The notes: a model not told the origin generated them from the sequence alone. Counted from the first letter of the stretch, positions 32,661 to 43,490 are shown. The stretch is DNA of 64,000 nucleotides from Batkoa obscura (GCA_030770535.1 JASVEC010000013.1:620001-684000); one strand, 5' to 3'. Numbers and translations: made by a program.

Positions 32661-33404
32661 GTTCATTATTTGTAAATGTGTTTTAACCTTATATGACTCT
32701 ACTCAAAATAAATGAGAGTAATTCAATAAGAGCTGATTAGTAAATCAGTTTCATTTATTTTAAGTAGAGTTGTAGCATTAAAATTAGTATAAAAAAACAA
32801 ATATCTTTTAGATTGTATTTTAATTGGGACAGTCGTCTAGGTTTGAAAGTCAATAAAGAGCACTTTAGCTACGAATATTAAATATTTAACTGCTTCTATA
32901 ACAAGTAAAAAGATTAAGCCGAGTTTGGGAGTTTGGGGAGATGAGCAAAATCTTGTGGAATTGATAAGGGATTTTCAGGCTAACTTAGTGAAATTACATA
33001 TTTAAAACACCTTTAAATGTATATAATATGTTACAATCTATTACAAGTTTAATGCATAGCAAATGACAATAAGTAAATGATTTTAAAGTGATACAAAATA
33101 TCAACTTTTTAACTTCTTAGCAATTGAGATCTATTTATTTAGTAATCCCAAGTTTCCTAGCTCATTATAAACATTTCTGGAATCTGGGCAAATATTGTAA
33201 ACTACAACAGGTTTATTTTGTAAAATTGACATTTATAGCTATTTAGTTTGACATCAATTGGTTACATATTCTCTCCATATTGACAAATCATTTTTAAAAG
33301 CATAAAATCAGATAAAGAAAACGTTGAAGATAAAATTCTAATTTATATATATATAAATTAAAGTGATAAAAACAGAAAATAAAGACGAGAGAAGTGATAA
33401 CAAT
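32661..33404. other. Intergenic
   Basis: No gene recognised. An imperfect inverted repeat (CTCTACTCAAAATAAATGA versus TCATTTATTTTAAGTAGAG) spans about 32697-32770. Confidence 0.45.
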
Positions 33405-34883
33405 ATGTCAATTAACGAAAAAACAGTGATCATTGGAGCTGGTCCAGTAGGATTATTAACTGCAATTTATTTAGCAAAACGCAAAGACTCCAATGGAAAC
33501 AAGCTATACCCTCAAATAAAAGTGTATGAGAAAAGAGCCATTGAAAATATCCGATACCAAAAAGAAGATAGCCATAACTACAACTTGACGTTAAGCCATA
33601 GAGGATTAAATGCACTTGATCAAATTTCAACATTAAAGGATAAGGTAGTAAGCTCTGGTATAATTATCAAAAAAATCATCAATTGTATTAGAGTGGATGA
33701 CCTTGGTAAAGGTATGAAAGCGGTTATACGTGGGGAAAGGTTATCCATTCAAAGAAGTGATGTAGTAGTTGTATTGTTAGATTATATTGAACAAAACTAT
33801 AAAGATCAAATCCAAATAGAATATTTAAAAAGAGTGATTGATGTTGATTTTGAAAATAAAATAGTTCATTTTTTAGATAGCAATCCTAACGAAGAGAATG
33901 GAAAGAATCAAACAGTTGAATTTGATATACTTATTGGTTGTGATGGTGCTCGTTCTGGGGTTGGTAAAGCATTAAGGGATCAATGTCCAAGAATTAAGTA
34001 CCAGTGTACATCCGAAGTTGAGCCATATATTTCAGTAAACATCTCCCATTCTGATTTTACTGAACATGGGTTATCATTTGAAAAAGATTGTATGTATACC
34101 GTACAACCAAGGTCTAACAATGGTAATATTATTATTTTACCCAATCATGATTCCTTTGGATTTGCACTTAATCCATGGTGTCAACTTGAAAAACAAAAAC
34201 AAAAACGAAGTGATTTATATCAATGCTGTCACACAATGAAAGATAGTAATGATTTGTATCGTTTTTTTATCGCTAACTTTCCCAATATTGGAGAGGTAAT
34301 GTATCAAAATTTTGCAAAGCGATTCGGTGTCAAAAATTTAGATTCTTACAAAACTAAGGAATCAGCCGAAGAATTAACCGTTCCTAAACATGGATTTGAA
34401 ACGATCTACTATTCTCAATTTCATCATCCTACCTCTTCTGCTATAATAATTGGCGATGCTGCTCACACTATGGTACCAACCGTTGGCCAAGGGATCAATT
34501 GTGGATTTGAAGATGTTTTTGAATTAAGTCAAATATTAGATCAAACTAAGGATGATTGGACCAAGGCACCAGCTATGTTTACTGAACAAAGAAAACAAGA
34601 AACAGAAGCTATCCAAATTATATCACAACAATATGTCCTTGAGCGTCATACAAGAACATTCGAAATTCGAATGATATTTGATATTGTTCGTAATATTTTA
34701 GTTCGATTATTACCTTTTGGTATCATTCAACCTAATGTTATGCATTTACTTTCTCAAACCTCAATCCCTTATTCAGAGGTATTATCCGCTCGTAAATCCC
34801 ATTTTAGAAAGGGTTGTAGTGTTCTCTTATTAAGTACACTTTCATTTGTTTATTTTTTAACCAAAGGTTACTTTAAAAAGTAG
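33405..34883 (+). CDS. FAD monooxygenase, kynurenine-3-monooxygenase-like
   Basis: Intronless; ATG at 33405 gives 492 residues. The FAD Rossmann motif VIIGAGPVGLLTAIYLAKR is at the start, the YNLTLSHRGLNAL segment corresponds to the NLALSHRGRxAL block typical of KMO, DILIGCDGARSGV is the DG motif, and IIGDAAHTMVPTVGQGINCG is the GD motif in the KMO wording. The C-terminus ends in a single membrane anchor (VLLLSTLSFVYFLTKGYF), as in mitochondrial outer-membrane KMO. KMO turns L-kynurenine into 3-hydroxykynurenine in NAD synthesis from tryptophan. A related aromatic hydroxylase cannot be excluded. The nicotinamide riboside kinase at 43.5 kb also feeds NAD. Confidence 0.85.
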   Translation: MSINEKTVIIGAGPVGLLTAIYLAKRKDSNGNKLYPQIKVYEKRAIENIRYQKEDSHNYNLTLSHRGLNALDQISTLKDKVVSSGIIIKKIINCIRVDDLGKGMKAVIRGERLSIQRSDVVVVLLDYIEQNYKDQIQIEYLKRVIDVDFENKIVHFLDSNPNEENGKNQTVEFDILIGCDGARSGVGKALRDQCPRIKYQCTSEVEPYISVNISHSDFTEHGLSFEKDCMYTVQPRSNNGNIIILPNHDSFGFALNPWCQLEKQKQKRSDLYQCCHTMKDSNDLYRFFIANFPNIGEVMYQNFAKRFGVKNLDSYKTKESAEELTVPKHGFETIYYSQFHHPTSSAIIIGDAAHTMVPTVGQGINCGFEDVFELSQILDQTKDDWTKAPAMFTEQRKQETEAIQIISQQYVLERHTRTFEIRMIFDIVRNILVRLLPFGIIQPNVMHLLSQTSIPYSEVLSARKSHFRKGCSVLLLSTLSFVYFLTKGYFKK

Positions 34884-35259
34884 TCCTAATATTATTACTA
34901 TTAAATTGTATTTAAAATCGAATTGCAGTATTAATTTTTTTAATAGAGGGTGTAATTAATAAACCAGATTAAACTATACATCATAAAATACAATCAAATA
35001 TATTACCAAGAAGTTGAATTTTCTTGGTGGTGGCTTTCTTACTTGATAAGCAAAACTTTTTTAAAGTATGATATTTGCAAGTTCATATAAAATTTAATAG
35101 ACCTCTAATTTAATAAATACTCAATAGTCAAATAAAAGCTACTATTAAAGCGAAACTTAATATTGATAAAAGGGCTTCCTTTCTAAAATAAATTTTTTAT
35201 AATAAACAATGTTTGATCCTATTACTGAATTTTTCGAACAAGAATAAAGTTACTAATTG
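34884..35259. other. Intergenic
   Basis: AT-rich 3' flank of the monooxygenase gene, nothing recognised. Confidence 0.45.
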
Positions 35260-35362
35260 ATACGGGGATGTTTTTTTAGCTTTATCACTTTTCCCATTTT
35301 TTAAGCGCCATTTAAGCAGAAAGATTGTCAGTAAAATTCTTAAACAAAAAAACCCTCCATAT
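35260..35362 (+). mobile_element. Family A MITE
   Basis: Core TTTTAAGCGCCATTTAAGC and ends TACGGGGATGT and AAACCCTCCATAT; somewhat diverged ends. Confidence 0.75.
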
Positions 35363-36023
35363 CTTTGCTATAAACTTATTATTAATTAAGTAGTAATATT
35401 TTTATTATGAGCAAACTTGAAAAAAGAATTGGGTTTTAATACTATAATCAATTAACAAGCACTATCCCAAACCGACCCATTTGGGTCGATTTTGTTTAAA
35501 CTAATACTCCATCAGCTCTCAACATATGGCTTCAAATAAAAGAAACTGATAAAGTACCCCTCAAATATTATTCTAGAGTGGTTTTTAAAAAATTTATAAA
35601 AATAAAATAATTTTTTTTATTTAATACCACCTGTTTATAACTTAATATCATAAAATATTTATTTATAATATTAGCTATAAAAAGTTCTAGTAGTAATCAA
35701 AGACTCAAATTTTATTTTATTTTATTTTATTTTATTTTATTTTTTTATTTTTACTATCAACTTAAATAGATTAATTTTCTAAAATAATCCTTATCAATAT
35801 GAAATATTGCTTTATCAGCTTTATAATCAATTTAATTATAATTTACATGATGGATTTAATTAAATTCAGATAATTGCACTATTAAAATTAGGTATGTTTT
35901 TTATATATAACATTCCAATGCAAAGTATAAAAAAACTTTTTAATATAACTCTTTCCCTGAATTATTTTTTTATATCACTTTTTTGATAAAATTGTTAAGT
36001 TTTTTATAAATATTTTTTATTTT
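35363..36023. other. Intergenic
   Basis: AT-rich, including the pentamer repeat at 35709. No gene seen. Confidence 0.45.
35709..35745 (+). repeat. (TTTTA)n repeat
   Basis: About seven TTTTA units in intergenic DNA. Confidence 0.85.
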
Positions 36024-36129
36024 ATTTGGGGATGTATTTTTATGTTTAAGAATTTTACTAACAATTTTTCCGCCCAAATAGCGCTTAAGAAATGGGAAAA
36101 GTGATGAAGCCAAAAAAGACATCCCCATT
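36024..36129 (-). mobile_element. Family A MITE
   Basis: Starts TTTGGGGATGTATTTTTATG, has the core AATAGCGCTTAAGAAATGG, and ends ACATCCCCATTT. Confidence 0.8.
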
Positions 36130-36366
36130 TGTTTTGTACAACTTGTAGCTTATTGCATATTATTTTTTATAATTTAAGTTTATTTTAATTATATAAACTA
36201 AAAATATTTATAAAAGATATATAATAAATTAAAAGTATCAATTAAATATTAATAATTAAAAAATAATTAGTTTTTTTGTTAACTTGTTTTAATTATTATC
36301 ATATTATATTATTTTAAATTACCATTTATAATAATAACTAAATTTATTATTTAATAACCTATAAAT

Positions 36367-36847
36367 TGTGAAAGTTGATACTCAATGGTTGGAGTTAAAA
36401 GCAGTCCTTGCTTGATTAACTTGCCTTGAGTCGAACGGTCTTAGTTTATGTAACTAAGACAGACTTAAATGAATAGGAACAATACATAATAAGCTACGAA
36501 CCATGTAAAACAAATATAATAGGAGATACTACTATAAAATCTATGTAAGATATTGTCAGAAAGACTTAGTGGCTTTATTAATGGTACGATATCAGGGAAT
36601 AATCCAATTAAAAAGCTTCGAGTTATCATGTTGAAGAAGCTCTTTTATACTCCAACTGTATGGCTATATATAAGGAACATTATAGCAGTTATCCCTTATT
36701 ATAGTTCCCAAGTATGGACATTAAAATGTGGACAATAAGTTCTTCGTGATCAGGTGGTAGCAATTCTCACAGCAAATCTATATAAGGAACTCTGAATTAA
36801 TTATTATATTATAATCAATCCTAGAGCTAATGAACCGATATTTCACA
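36367..36847 (+). mobile_element. Solo LTR-like fossil, copy 2
   Basis: 481 bp bounded by TGTGAAA and TTTCACA and flanked by AAAT on both sides, which fits a 4-bp target duplication. It is an inverted relative of 11286-11749. No internal retroelement part is present, so a solo LTR is the best reading; superfamily unknown. It is diverged from its sister by eye and so not recent. Confidence 0.5.
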
Positions 36848-37362
36848 AAATTATTATTCTATTTTATACTAAGTAATTTAATATTATTAAATCACTATTT
36901 ATTTTAATTACTGTTTATAATTTAATTATTTTTATTTCTGTTTATGGATTTTTTAATATCATAATCAATCTTAATATCAAACATATTTTAATTATTTTAT
37001 TAAGTTTTGTACTAGTATGAAAGGATTTATCAATTCAATTTTATATTTTACTTACTTTTATCTTTGTAAAAGAGATAGATAATATTGTTTTTAAATTTTA
37101 ATCTAATTATTATAGATCAGTATAAATTTACATATAATATATATATTTTAAAATTTAAAATATTATTTTAATACAATAAAATAAAAAAACAATAAATTTA
37201 CAAAATTATTATAAGCATTATTCAAATGTAAATGATAATTTCAATTGGTCATTTGTTTCGTTTAAATGTAATGATTGCATAATTTTAGTTTAATACTTTT
37301 ATTTATCCAAAAGTATAAAAATAATCCCAAGTTTATTTCTTATTTCTTTTGTAAAATTTATA
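36848..37362. other. Upstream region of the transposase-like gene
   Basis: AT-rich. I see no terminal inverted repeat matching the DNA after 38778. TATAAAAA at 37316-37323 lies about 40 bp before the ATG. Confidence 0.45.
37316..37323 (+). promoter_or_regulatory. TATA-like element of the transposase-derived gene
   Basis: AAAAGTATAAAAA, with the same wording and distance as the TATA elements of the host genes at 9465 and 55196. Confidence 0.4.
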
Positions 37363-38778
37363 ATGGAAGGTAATAATATGCCTATTGATAGTATTAATCA
37401 AATTATAATGAGTGATAAGTTATCTGAAAGGAGCCAATGTGATAATGGAAGTAATGAGTACAGTAATATGAATAATGAATTCCATGTATTTAATAAAGTA
37501 GAGATTGGAGATTTAAAGATATATGATGAAATTAGTAAAGATATTCTTAATAAAACAGAAACATTAAAGTTAATTAGTACCAATTCAGAACTCAAAGAAA
37601 GATATAATAAATTAAAAAAAACGATAATTGATATTAATAAACAAATGGTTGAATTCAATAATTTATTTGGTTCAAAAAAGGTAAAATTATTAAAACGTAA
37701 AAAGAAAGAATATTCGAGTGAAGATAAATTAATTAAAAAAAGTAATGATGATATGATTATTAATGGTGTTTTAGATGGAAAAATACCAATTAAGACGGGT
37801 GCTGAAATATTAGGTTTAAGCTATAATACATTTCATACAAGAATTTGTAGGAAAAAAAAGAAGATAGCTAATAACATTGATATTGATGATTTAAGAAAGA
37901 ATGGGAATAATAAAAAAGTCAATGAAGAAACAAATGATTTTATCTATGATTATATATCGAGAAATCATGAAACTACATTATTACAAGTAAGAGATTTTTT
38001 ATTAACAAAACAAATTGATATATCCAAATCCACAATAAGTCGACTTAAAAATAATTTGGATGTTACATATAAACAAAAAACTCAAATTCGAAATAGTTGG
38101 AATGATAAAGATATAATATTAAAAAGAAAACAATATATTGAAGAATATAAAATATTAATGACATGTGACTTTATTTATATTGATGAAATTTATTTTAATC
38201 GTCATGCTGTTAATCAAGGTGAATTTGCATCTGAAGGACAAAGAACTATATTGACACCAGAATCAACTTCTAAAAGTATTAATTATATTGGAGCTATATC
38301 TCAATTTCAAATTGAAAGCTTTAGAATAATTGATAAGAAAAAAACGAATACCAATGATCAAGAGGATTTTAATAAATTTGTAATGGATTTATATTCCAAA
38401 AATAGACATAAACAAATTGTATATGTATTTAATAGTACAAATCTTCATGTTATTTCTAATGAACTAAAAGAAGCCATTAGATATTCCAATTCATTTATAT
38501 TAATTTTACCTGAATATTCTGTATTCTTAAACCCAATTGAGTTGTTTTTTAATGAATTAAAAGTAGGAGTGAATAAATTACCACATTGTGAAAATTCGGA
38601 TGTTATTAAAAATATATTAAAAATTCAAAATAAAGTTGGAGATACTAAACATTGTAATAATTACTTTCAACATGTAAGAAATTATATAACTCCATGTGAA
38701 AATAATTGTATGCTCAAAGGAAATATTTTTAAACCGGAGACTTTATTAGCAATAGATGGTGTGGAAAAGATTAGCTAA
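37363..38778 (+). CDS. Tc1/IS630-type transposase-derived protein, catalytic D2 changed
   Basis: One intact frame of 471 residues. The N-terminal ~110 residues are charged and helical. A helix-turn-helix follows at about 140-165 (IPIKTGAEILGLSYNTFHTR) and a second one at about 205-230 (LLQVRDFLLTKQIDISKSTI). The DDE domain begins at CDFIYIDEIYFN (first Asp). The second motif, normally V-x-D-N-x-x-x-H, reads VYVFNSTNLHV, so Asn replaces Asp. The third block LPEYSVFLNPIELFFNELK keeps its acidic residue and NPIE. With one catalytic Asp missing, transposition is not expected. The long open frame, a TATA element and no visible inverted ends suggest either a young dead copy or a domesticated DNA-binding protein. 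Confidence 0.75.
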   Translation: MEGNNMPIDSINQIIMSDKLSERSQCDNGSNEYSNMNNEFHVFNKVEIGDLKIYDEISKDILNKTETLKLISTNSELKERYNKLKKTIIDINKQMVEFNNLFGSKKVKLLKRKKKEYSSEDKLIKKSNDDMIINGVLDGKIPIKTGAEILGLSYNTFHTRICRKKKKIANNIDIDDLRKNGNNKKVNEETNDFIYDYISRNHETTLLQVRDFLLTKQIDISKSTISRLKNNLDVTYKQKTQIRNSWNDKDIILKRKQYIEEYKILMTCDFIYIDEIYFNRHAVNQGEFASEGQRTILTPESTSKSINYIGAISQFQIESFRIIDKKKTNTNDQEDFNKFVMDLYSKNRHKQIVYVFNSTNLHVISNELKEAIRYSNSFILILPEYSVFLNPIELFFNELKVGVNKLPHCENSDVIKNILKIQNKVGDTKHCNNYFQHVRNYITPCENNCMLKGNIFKPETLLAIDGVEKIS

Positions 38779-39118
38779 AAATATAAAATAGTTTTATGTT
38801 AATCAAAAAAATATAAACAAGATGAATAATATTAAATATTATATTATTTTTATAATACAAACTTAGTAAATTTAAAATGGATTAGTTTTTTGTTTTTACT
38901 TTTAGTAATTTAGTTTATTATCATTGTAGTATAATTATTAATTCATATTAACAAATGTTTAATCTTAAATATTGAATTATGAATAGATAATAACTTTTTC
39001 TTTATTTTATACCTATCCCCATTCTGTTCTACTTGATTTACTTCACTGGTTACTGTTTCAATCATTTAAATCATTTAGCTTCAATACTGTAAAAACATTT
39101 GAATCTCAATCAGTCATA
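38779..39118. other. Intergenic
   Basis: AT-rich; no inverted repeat partner of the transposase upstream region found by eye. Confidence 0.4.
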
Positions 39119-39445
39119 ACGGTGGCGGTCAGGAACAGTAGGAACTTTTTTGCAAATTTTTATTCGTTTCAAAAAAGAATCAATTCTTAGGCAATAAATG
39201 AACAGAAGCTGATCAATACATTTTAACTAGTTAAAACTTGAACCCTGTCTTCGTTACCTTAATCCTAACCTTACCATATGGTGATAAACCTAAAAAAAAA
39301 CATCACCATATACTGGTTATTTTTCTAGGCTTTTAAGCTTCTTGGTTATTTTTTTGATTGCCATTTTTTTAACTATAAAAGGAAATAAATTTTACAAAAA
39401 TTAGCAGGGAAAATAAAAGTTTCTACTATTCTTTGGTCATCATCA
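39119..39445 (-). mobile_element. Family B inverted-repeat element, copy 2
   Basis: Reverse-complement relative of 32381-32660 over its whole length (for example ACAGAAGCTGATNAATNCATTTTAAC and TTTTTTAACNATAAAA segments). Ends GGTGGCGGTCAGGAACAG and GGTCATCATC. It carries an extra 36-nt insertion at 39276-39311 that copy 1 lacks. Confidence 0.72.
39276..39311. mobile_element. 36-nt minimal MITE (family A-like ends only)
   Basis: ATATGGTGAT and ATCACCATAT form a perfect 10-bp inverted repeat with a short T/A-run centre. The sister element has the plain sequence CCATATAC here, which serves as an empty site. Read on the minus strand, ATATGGTGATGTTTTTTTTT resembles the family A left end. Confidence 0.6.
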
Positions 39446-39840
39446 AATAATGGATGACAGTTAGTTGTAAATATTAGTTATAATGACTTTGAGGCATAAT
39501 TGAAGGAAAGCTAAAGATAAGATAATATTTACAAATTTATTAAAAATTCCAATACTTTAATAATACAAGATTTATCTATTTATAAATAATTAAATAAATT
39601 GATCTAAATATTTAGATATCAAAACCTTTAAATTTGACAAGTTTATTAATACACTCTTTTCTTTTTATTGTAAGAAAGATCAGAATATACAAAACAATTC
39701 TAAAGTTTTAGTTGATAGAGAAATAAATTTCAAAGTCCAAAATTGAAGATCAATTTAATTTAATGAGAGATTAAATTCTCATCAAAATAAAACTCAAATT
39801 TTATTTAAAGTCATATAAAATATTTTTTATTCAAGTTACA
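39446..39840. other. Intergenic, promoter of secreted Cys protein
   Basis: AT-rich; ATATAAAATA near 39813 may be the TATA element of the next gene. Confidence 0.4.
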
Positions 39841-40479
39841 ATGATATTTAATAAATTAATTTTAGTTTCTATTCTACAATTTACAGTTATTAACTCAAAA
39901 AAATATAAAAATGGGTATAAAAAAGCAAACGATACAACAACAATAGAATCTCCTCAGCCCATTGAGCCACTAAATATGTTTGCTTTGATGCAGTTGGAAT
40001 TAAGAAGGAGAAACGGGTTACATGTAAAAAATATATATGATACTTTACCTTGTCCTCCAGCAACACAACATTGTGATTTTGATGGTAGAAAATATGAAGC
40101 CATGACGTCATTAGGTAGTGAAGGACCTAATTGTTGGATTCCACCCACTGAACCTAAAACAAACCCGGATCTATTTTTAAGAAAGGATATTGAGTTGAAA
40201 TGGCAGTGTAAAAAGAGTTTACAATGTCAAAAAGAGGGTGGTGTTGATATCCAACAGTGTCAATATGGCTCCAATAATGGATATAGGAAAATTAAAGATT
40301 GTCAACCTAAAATTCATGCTTGTATTTATTTTGGAAAAACATTTATTGTAGCTGAAAAGTTTGCACCAAATTGTTGGAGAGATCCTAGCTTCTTTTTGGG
40401 TGAATGGTCTTGCTTTTATAATAAGGTTGGAGAACCCTGTCCATCCGACACTGTTGATATATCTACTGAATGCGTATAA
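39841..40479 (+). CDS. Secreted protein with two tandem 6-Cys modules
   Basis: Intronless, 212 residues, with a signal peptide (MIFNKLILVSILQFTVINS). Twelve Cys fall in two matching modules. Module 1 uses Cys 71, 78, 98, 123, 129, 140; module 2 uses 154, 161, 178, 191, 200, 211. Both open with C-x6-C, then an aromatic-Asp/Phe-Gly-Arg/Lys segment (FDGRKY, YFGKTF), then PNCW, then W-x-C (KWQC, EWSC), and both close with C-x10-C. So the protein arose by internal duplication of a about 70-residue domain, likely with three disulfides each. No known family recognised; an extracellular role (effector, wall or inhibitor) is inference. Confidence 0.72.
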   Translation: MIFNKLILVSILQFTVINSKKYKNGYKKANDTTTIESPQPIEPLNMFALMQLELRRRNGLHVKNIYDTLPCPPATQHCDFDGRKYEAMTSLGSEGPNCWIPPTEPKTNPDLFLRKDIELKWQCKKSLQCQKEGGVDIQQCQYGSNNGYRKIKDCQPKIHACIYFGKTFIVAEKFAPNCWRDPSFFLGEWSCFYNKVGEPCPSDTVDISTECV

Positions 40480-40797
40480 TAACAGTACTAATCAAAATAA
40501 AAGGAATATTTAGTTTCTAGTAAATTTTGTAATTAAATTAAATTAATAAATTTTCTATTTAAAAAATAGAATACTATTAAATTTTATAATTAGATCATGA
40601 ACTACATATATATCGTAAAATAAAAACTATATAAAAACCAAATAATTAGATAATTTATTTTTATTTAAATCATTTATAAAACTCTAGTGAAATATTTCCT
40701 TTATCATATGCTTTAATTTAAAACAAAATAAAACAAAATAAAACAAAATAAAACAAAATAAATGCTTCAAAAAAGTAATTTTCGTTTCTTTTTTATA
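40480..40797. other. Intergenic
   Basis: Contains the decamer repeat at 40721 directly before the next gene. Confidence 0.45.
40721..40760 (+). repeat. Four perfect AAACAAAATA decamers
   Basis: A 4 x 10-bp tandem repeat ending 37 bp before the start codon of the GPALPP protein, so probably in its promoter or leader. Confidence 0.9.
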
Positions 40798-41875
40798 ATG
40801 ATTGGACCAACATTACCACCCCATTTAAAGAGAAGAAGACAAAGTGAAGATGGAAGTGATGGGAAAGAAAAAAACCCGGATAACTCGCCCTCCCATAAAG
40901 ACAATTCAAAAAACGAAAATAAATCAAGCATAGGACCTCAATTACCTCCGCAATTTAAAAGTAATTTCTAATTCAAACATAATTTAGAAAGTAGTGATTT
41001 AAATATTAAAATAATTAATAGAAGAAAGGCAAGAAGAAGAAAAAGGTCAAAATGTAATTAAAGTAAGACATAATGTATCAATAGGGCCTCAAATGCCTCA
41101 TATAGAAAGTATGACTTTGTTTATTATCTATCATTTATTATATGTATTGAACATCTAATTTAGAAAGAACAGTGATAGAGAAGCCAAATGATCAAGATTC
41201 AGAAAAAGAAGAATCCGACGATGGTGTAATAGGACCAATGCCTGTAGATCCAAATCAGAATGAGGTTAGTAAAACAAATATCGCTAACAAAATATACTAA
41301 TAAAAAATAGAATGATAATCTTTTGAGAATAGCTAGAGAGGTTGAAGCAAGAGCACAGCCACAAAAGGTAGCTATTTAGCTTTATTTTGATTATCATTAA
41401 AACTATGATTTAGGAACAAGAAACTTTAAAACGTGGTGAATGGATGACAGTACCACCCGAATCAAAGCTTATTGGGAATCCATTAAAGTTAAAAGCAAGA
41501 CAATTTAGAACTCGGGAAGTAGAAAACCAAGAGTTAGATAATAGCCTATGGACAGAAACACCACAAGAAAGAGAAGAAAGGCTTAAACATGGAGTTATTA
41601 AAGCTAAAAGTAAACCAATCAATGCTAATCCATATTTAGAAGAAGAGAAAAAGGCTTTAAAAGTAAAACTTATAGAGGAGAAACAAGCTTCATTGTTGGA
41701 GATGCATCAATCATCTCAAAAGAAGAAAGGTATAATTGATGATGATCCTAGAAACAGAAAATTCGATCGTGAAAAGGATATGGCTGTAAATGGATTAGAT
41801 CCAAAACGTCAAGCTGAAATCGTCAAAGGTTCTGGTAATTTAAATAATAGATTCTCTCATAGTAAAGGAATTTAG
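40798..41875 (+). CDS. GPALPP-motif protein (DUF3752 family)
   Basis: Five exons, 40798-40960, 41022-41108, 41164-41264, 41311-41367, 41414-41875, join to 289 residues. The N-terminal part carries repeated GPxxPP-type motifs, one per exon (IGPTLPPHL, IGPQLPPQF, IGPQMPH, IGPMPVDP). The C-terminal DUF3752 region has RGEWMTVPPE, FRTREVE, LWTETPQEREERLKHG and the final NLNNRFSHSKG-like end. This layout is that of GPALPP1 and its fungal homologues, nuclear proteins of unclear function that share GPxLPP motifs with splicing factors. The start at MIGPTLPP is chosen because an upstream in-frame ATG (40762) lies in repeat-derived sequence. Confidence 0.87.
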
Positions 41876-43078
41876 TTAATCGACATCTCTTTAATGCAAA
41901 ATAAAATTCAATATCTTTTTAAACCTAATATTTATTCCAACAAATGATATTACGAAAAACCGAGGGTTTTTTTTGGCAGAAAGTATCTCATACCGTTTTT
42001 ATGATTTTCTATAACTTGCAATGAAATGTGATTCATAATAGTGTAAGTCTTGATGTACTTATATTTAAATTATCTTGCTTTGAAGTTAATCAACGATCTT
42101 GTAATAGCTCTTAAAATAAGAACATTTGCTATAATACAAATTAACATCTCAGTTTTTTATCTTAATTCACTAGTCTTTTTCATCGAGTTCCTTGTAATTA
42201 AAGTTGTTCACTTAATACATGCTATTAGAAGATTGAACTTTATTAAAAGTTGAGCTAGCTATGAATCTCTCTATTAAAAGAAATAGATGCTTTTAAAAGT
42301 AGCGTTATTCTGACATAGCTAGCTTCGTATTTTAACATGAAAGCATTAGAATTGTCAGACAATAGACTTGTTACTAATTATTTTAGAACTTTTAAATTAT
42401 TATTAGGATTATACCCAAAGGGTTTCCAAAGATTGGCAAAGTCCTTTAAAGTTCCTTCATCCACGGAGATCTCTAGTAAAAGGCGAGGGATCTATTCGTT
42501 TGAAAACTGAATAAAGGAAAGGACTAAAGAATTCAAGGAGTAGACAATCCTATTTATAGATCGCCCCAGGTGTGTGAATTTTCTAAGTTGTGGGAGAAAT
42601 ATTATTTCGAGAATTACTTTAACATTATTGGCTGATTGATTGATGACAATTTGGAGAATTTTCGAAAGGGAACTAAGTTTCAAAAATATAAATACAAAAG
42701 TAAATTCAGCACTGTGATAATCAGTAGTGGATTTAATAGGTTTAATCCATATGGATGCGTTTGCTGTATTGAGCTGACATATAATCCATAGTATACTACA
42801 ATTTATTGTTCAATGTTGCTTAGTTTTTTTCATAATTTTCTTAAAATTACAAACCTATAAAGTCTCTTAAAAGCATTGGTTTAAAACTATTAAATTTCCG
42901 AAATCTTAACAGAGCAAAAATATATTCATAATCTTTAATCTAATATATCGTTTAATCCAGAGTTAACATATTGTACAAGGGCGCCAAAGTACCATTTAAA
43001 CATAAGGGCGGTAACCTTAGTTGATTAATCCCTAATAATACAGGTTATATCACTCATTCATACTCTATACTTTTAAAT
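41876..43078. other. Intergenic, less AT-rich in the middle
   Basis: About 1.2 kb. The segment 42250-42760 is richer in G and C than the surrounding DNA and has patches of short frames on both strands, which suggests a decayed gene or repeat. I cannot identify it. Confidence 0.4.
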
Positions 43079-43184
43079 ATATGGGGTGTCTTTTTTGGCT
43101 TCATTATTTTTTCTATCTTTTAAGCGCTATTTGAGCGGAAAGATTGTTAGTAAAATTCTTAAACACAAAAATACATCCCCATAT
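43079..43184 (+). mobile_element. Family A MITE
   Basis: Starts ATATGGGGTGTC, has the core TTTTAAGCGCTATTTGAGCG, and ends ACATCCCCATAT. TA on both sides. Confidence 0.88.
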
Positions 43185-43490
43185 ATTAGTTATAAATATA
43201 AAATTTCAAAAATTTAAATAAACCAATATTTTTTATTTGAAGATTAAAAACAGACGAATATAAATTTGCTACATTGGCTATAATACCAAAGTATGATTAC
43301 CCTACATTTATTCACAATTTAACAGTAATATTAGACTATATTCACTTTTTAAAATTAAAATTATCTACGGCATATTATATCAGGTATTTATGTAAGTAAT
43401 AGTTAAAATATTAAGCACATAGATAACTCAGGAAATATACATTTTCAAGAATAAAAATCACAAAATTTACAAACATAAGCAATATATAAA

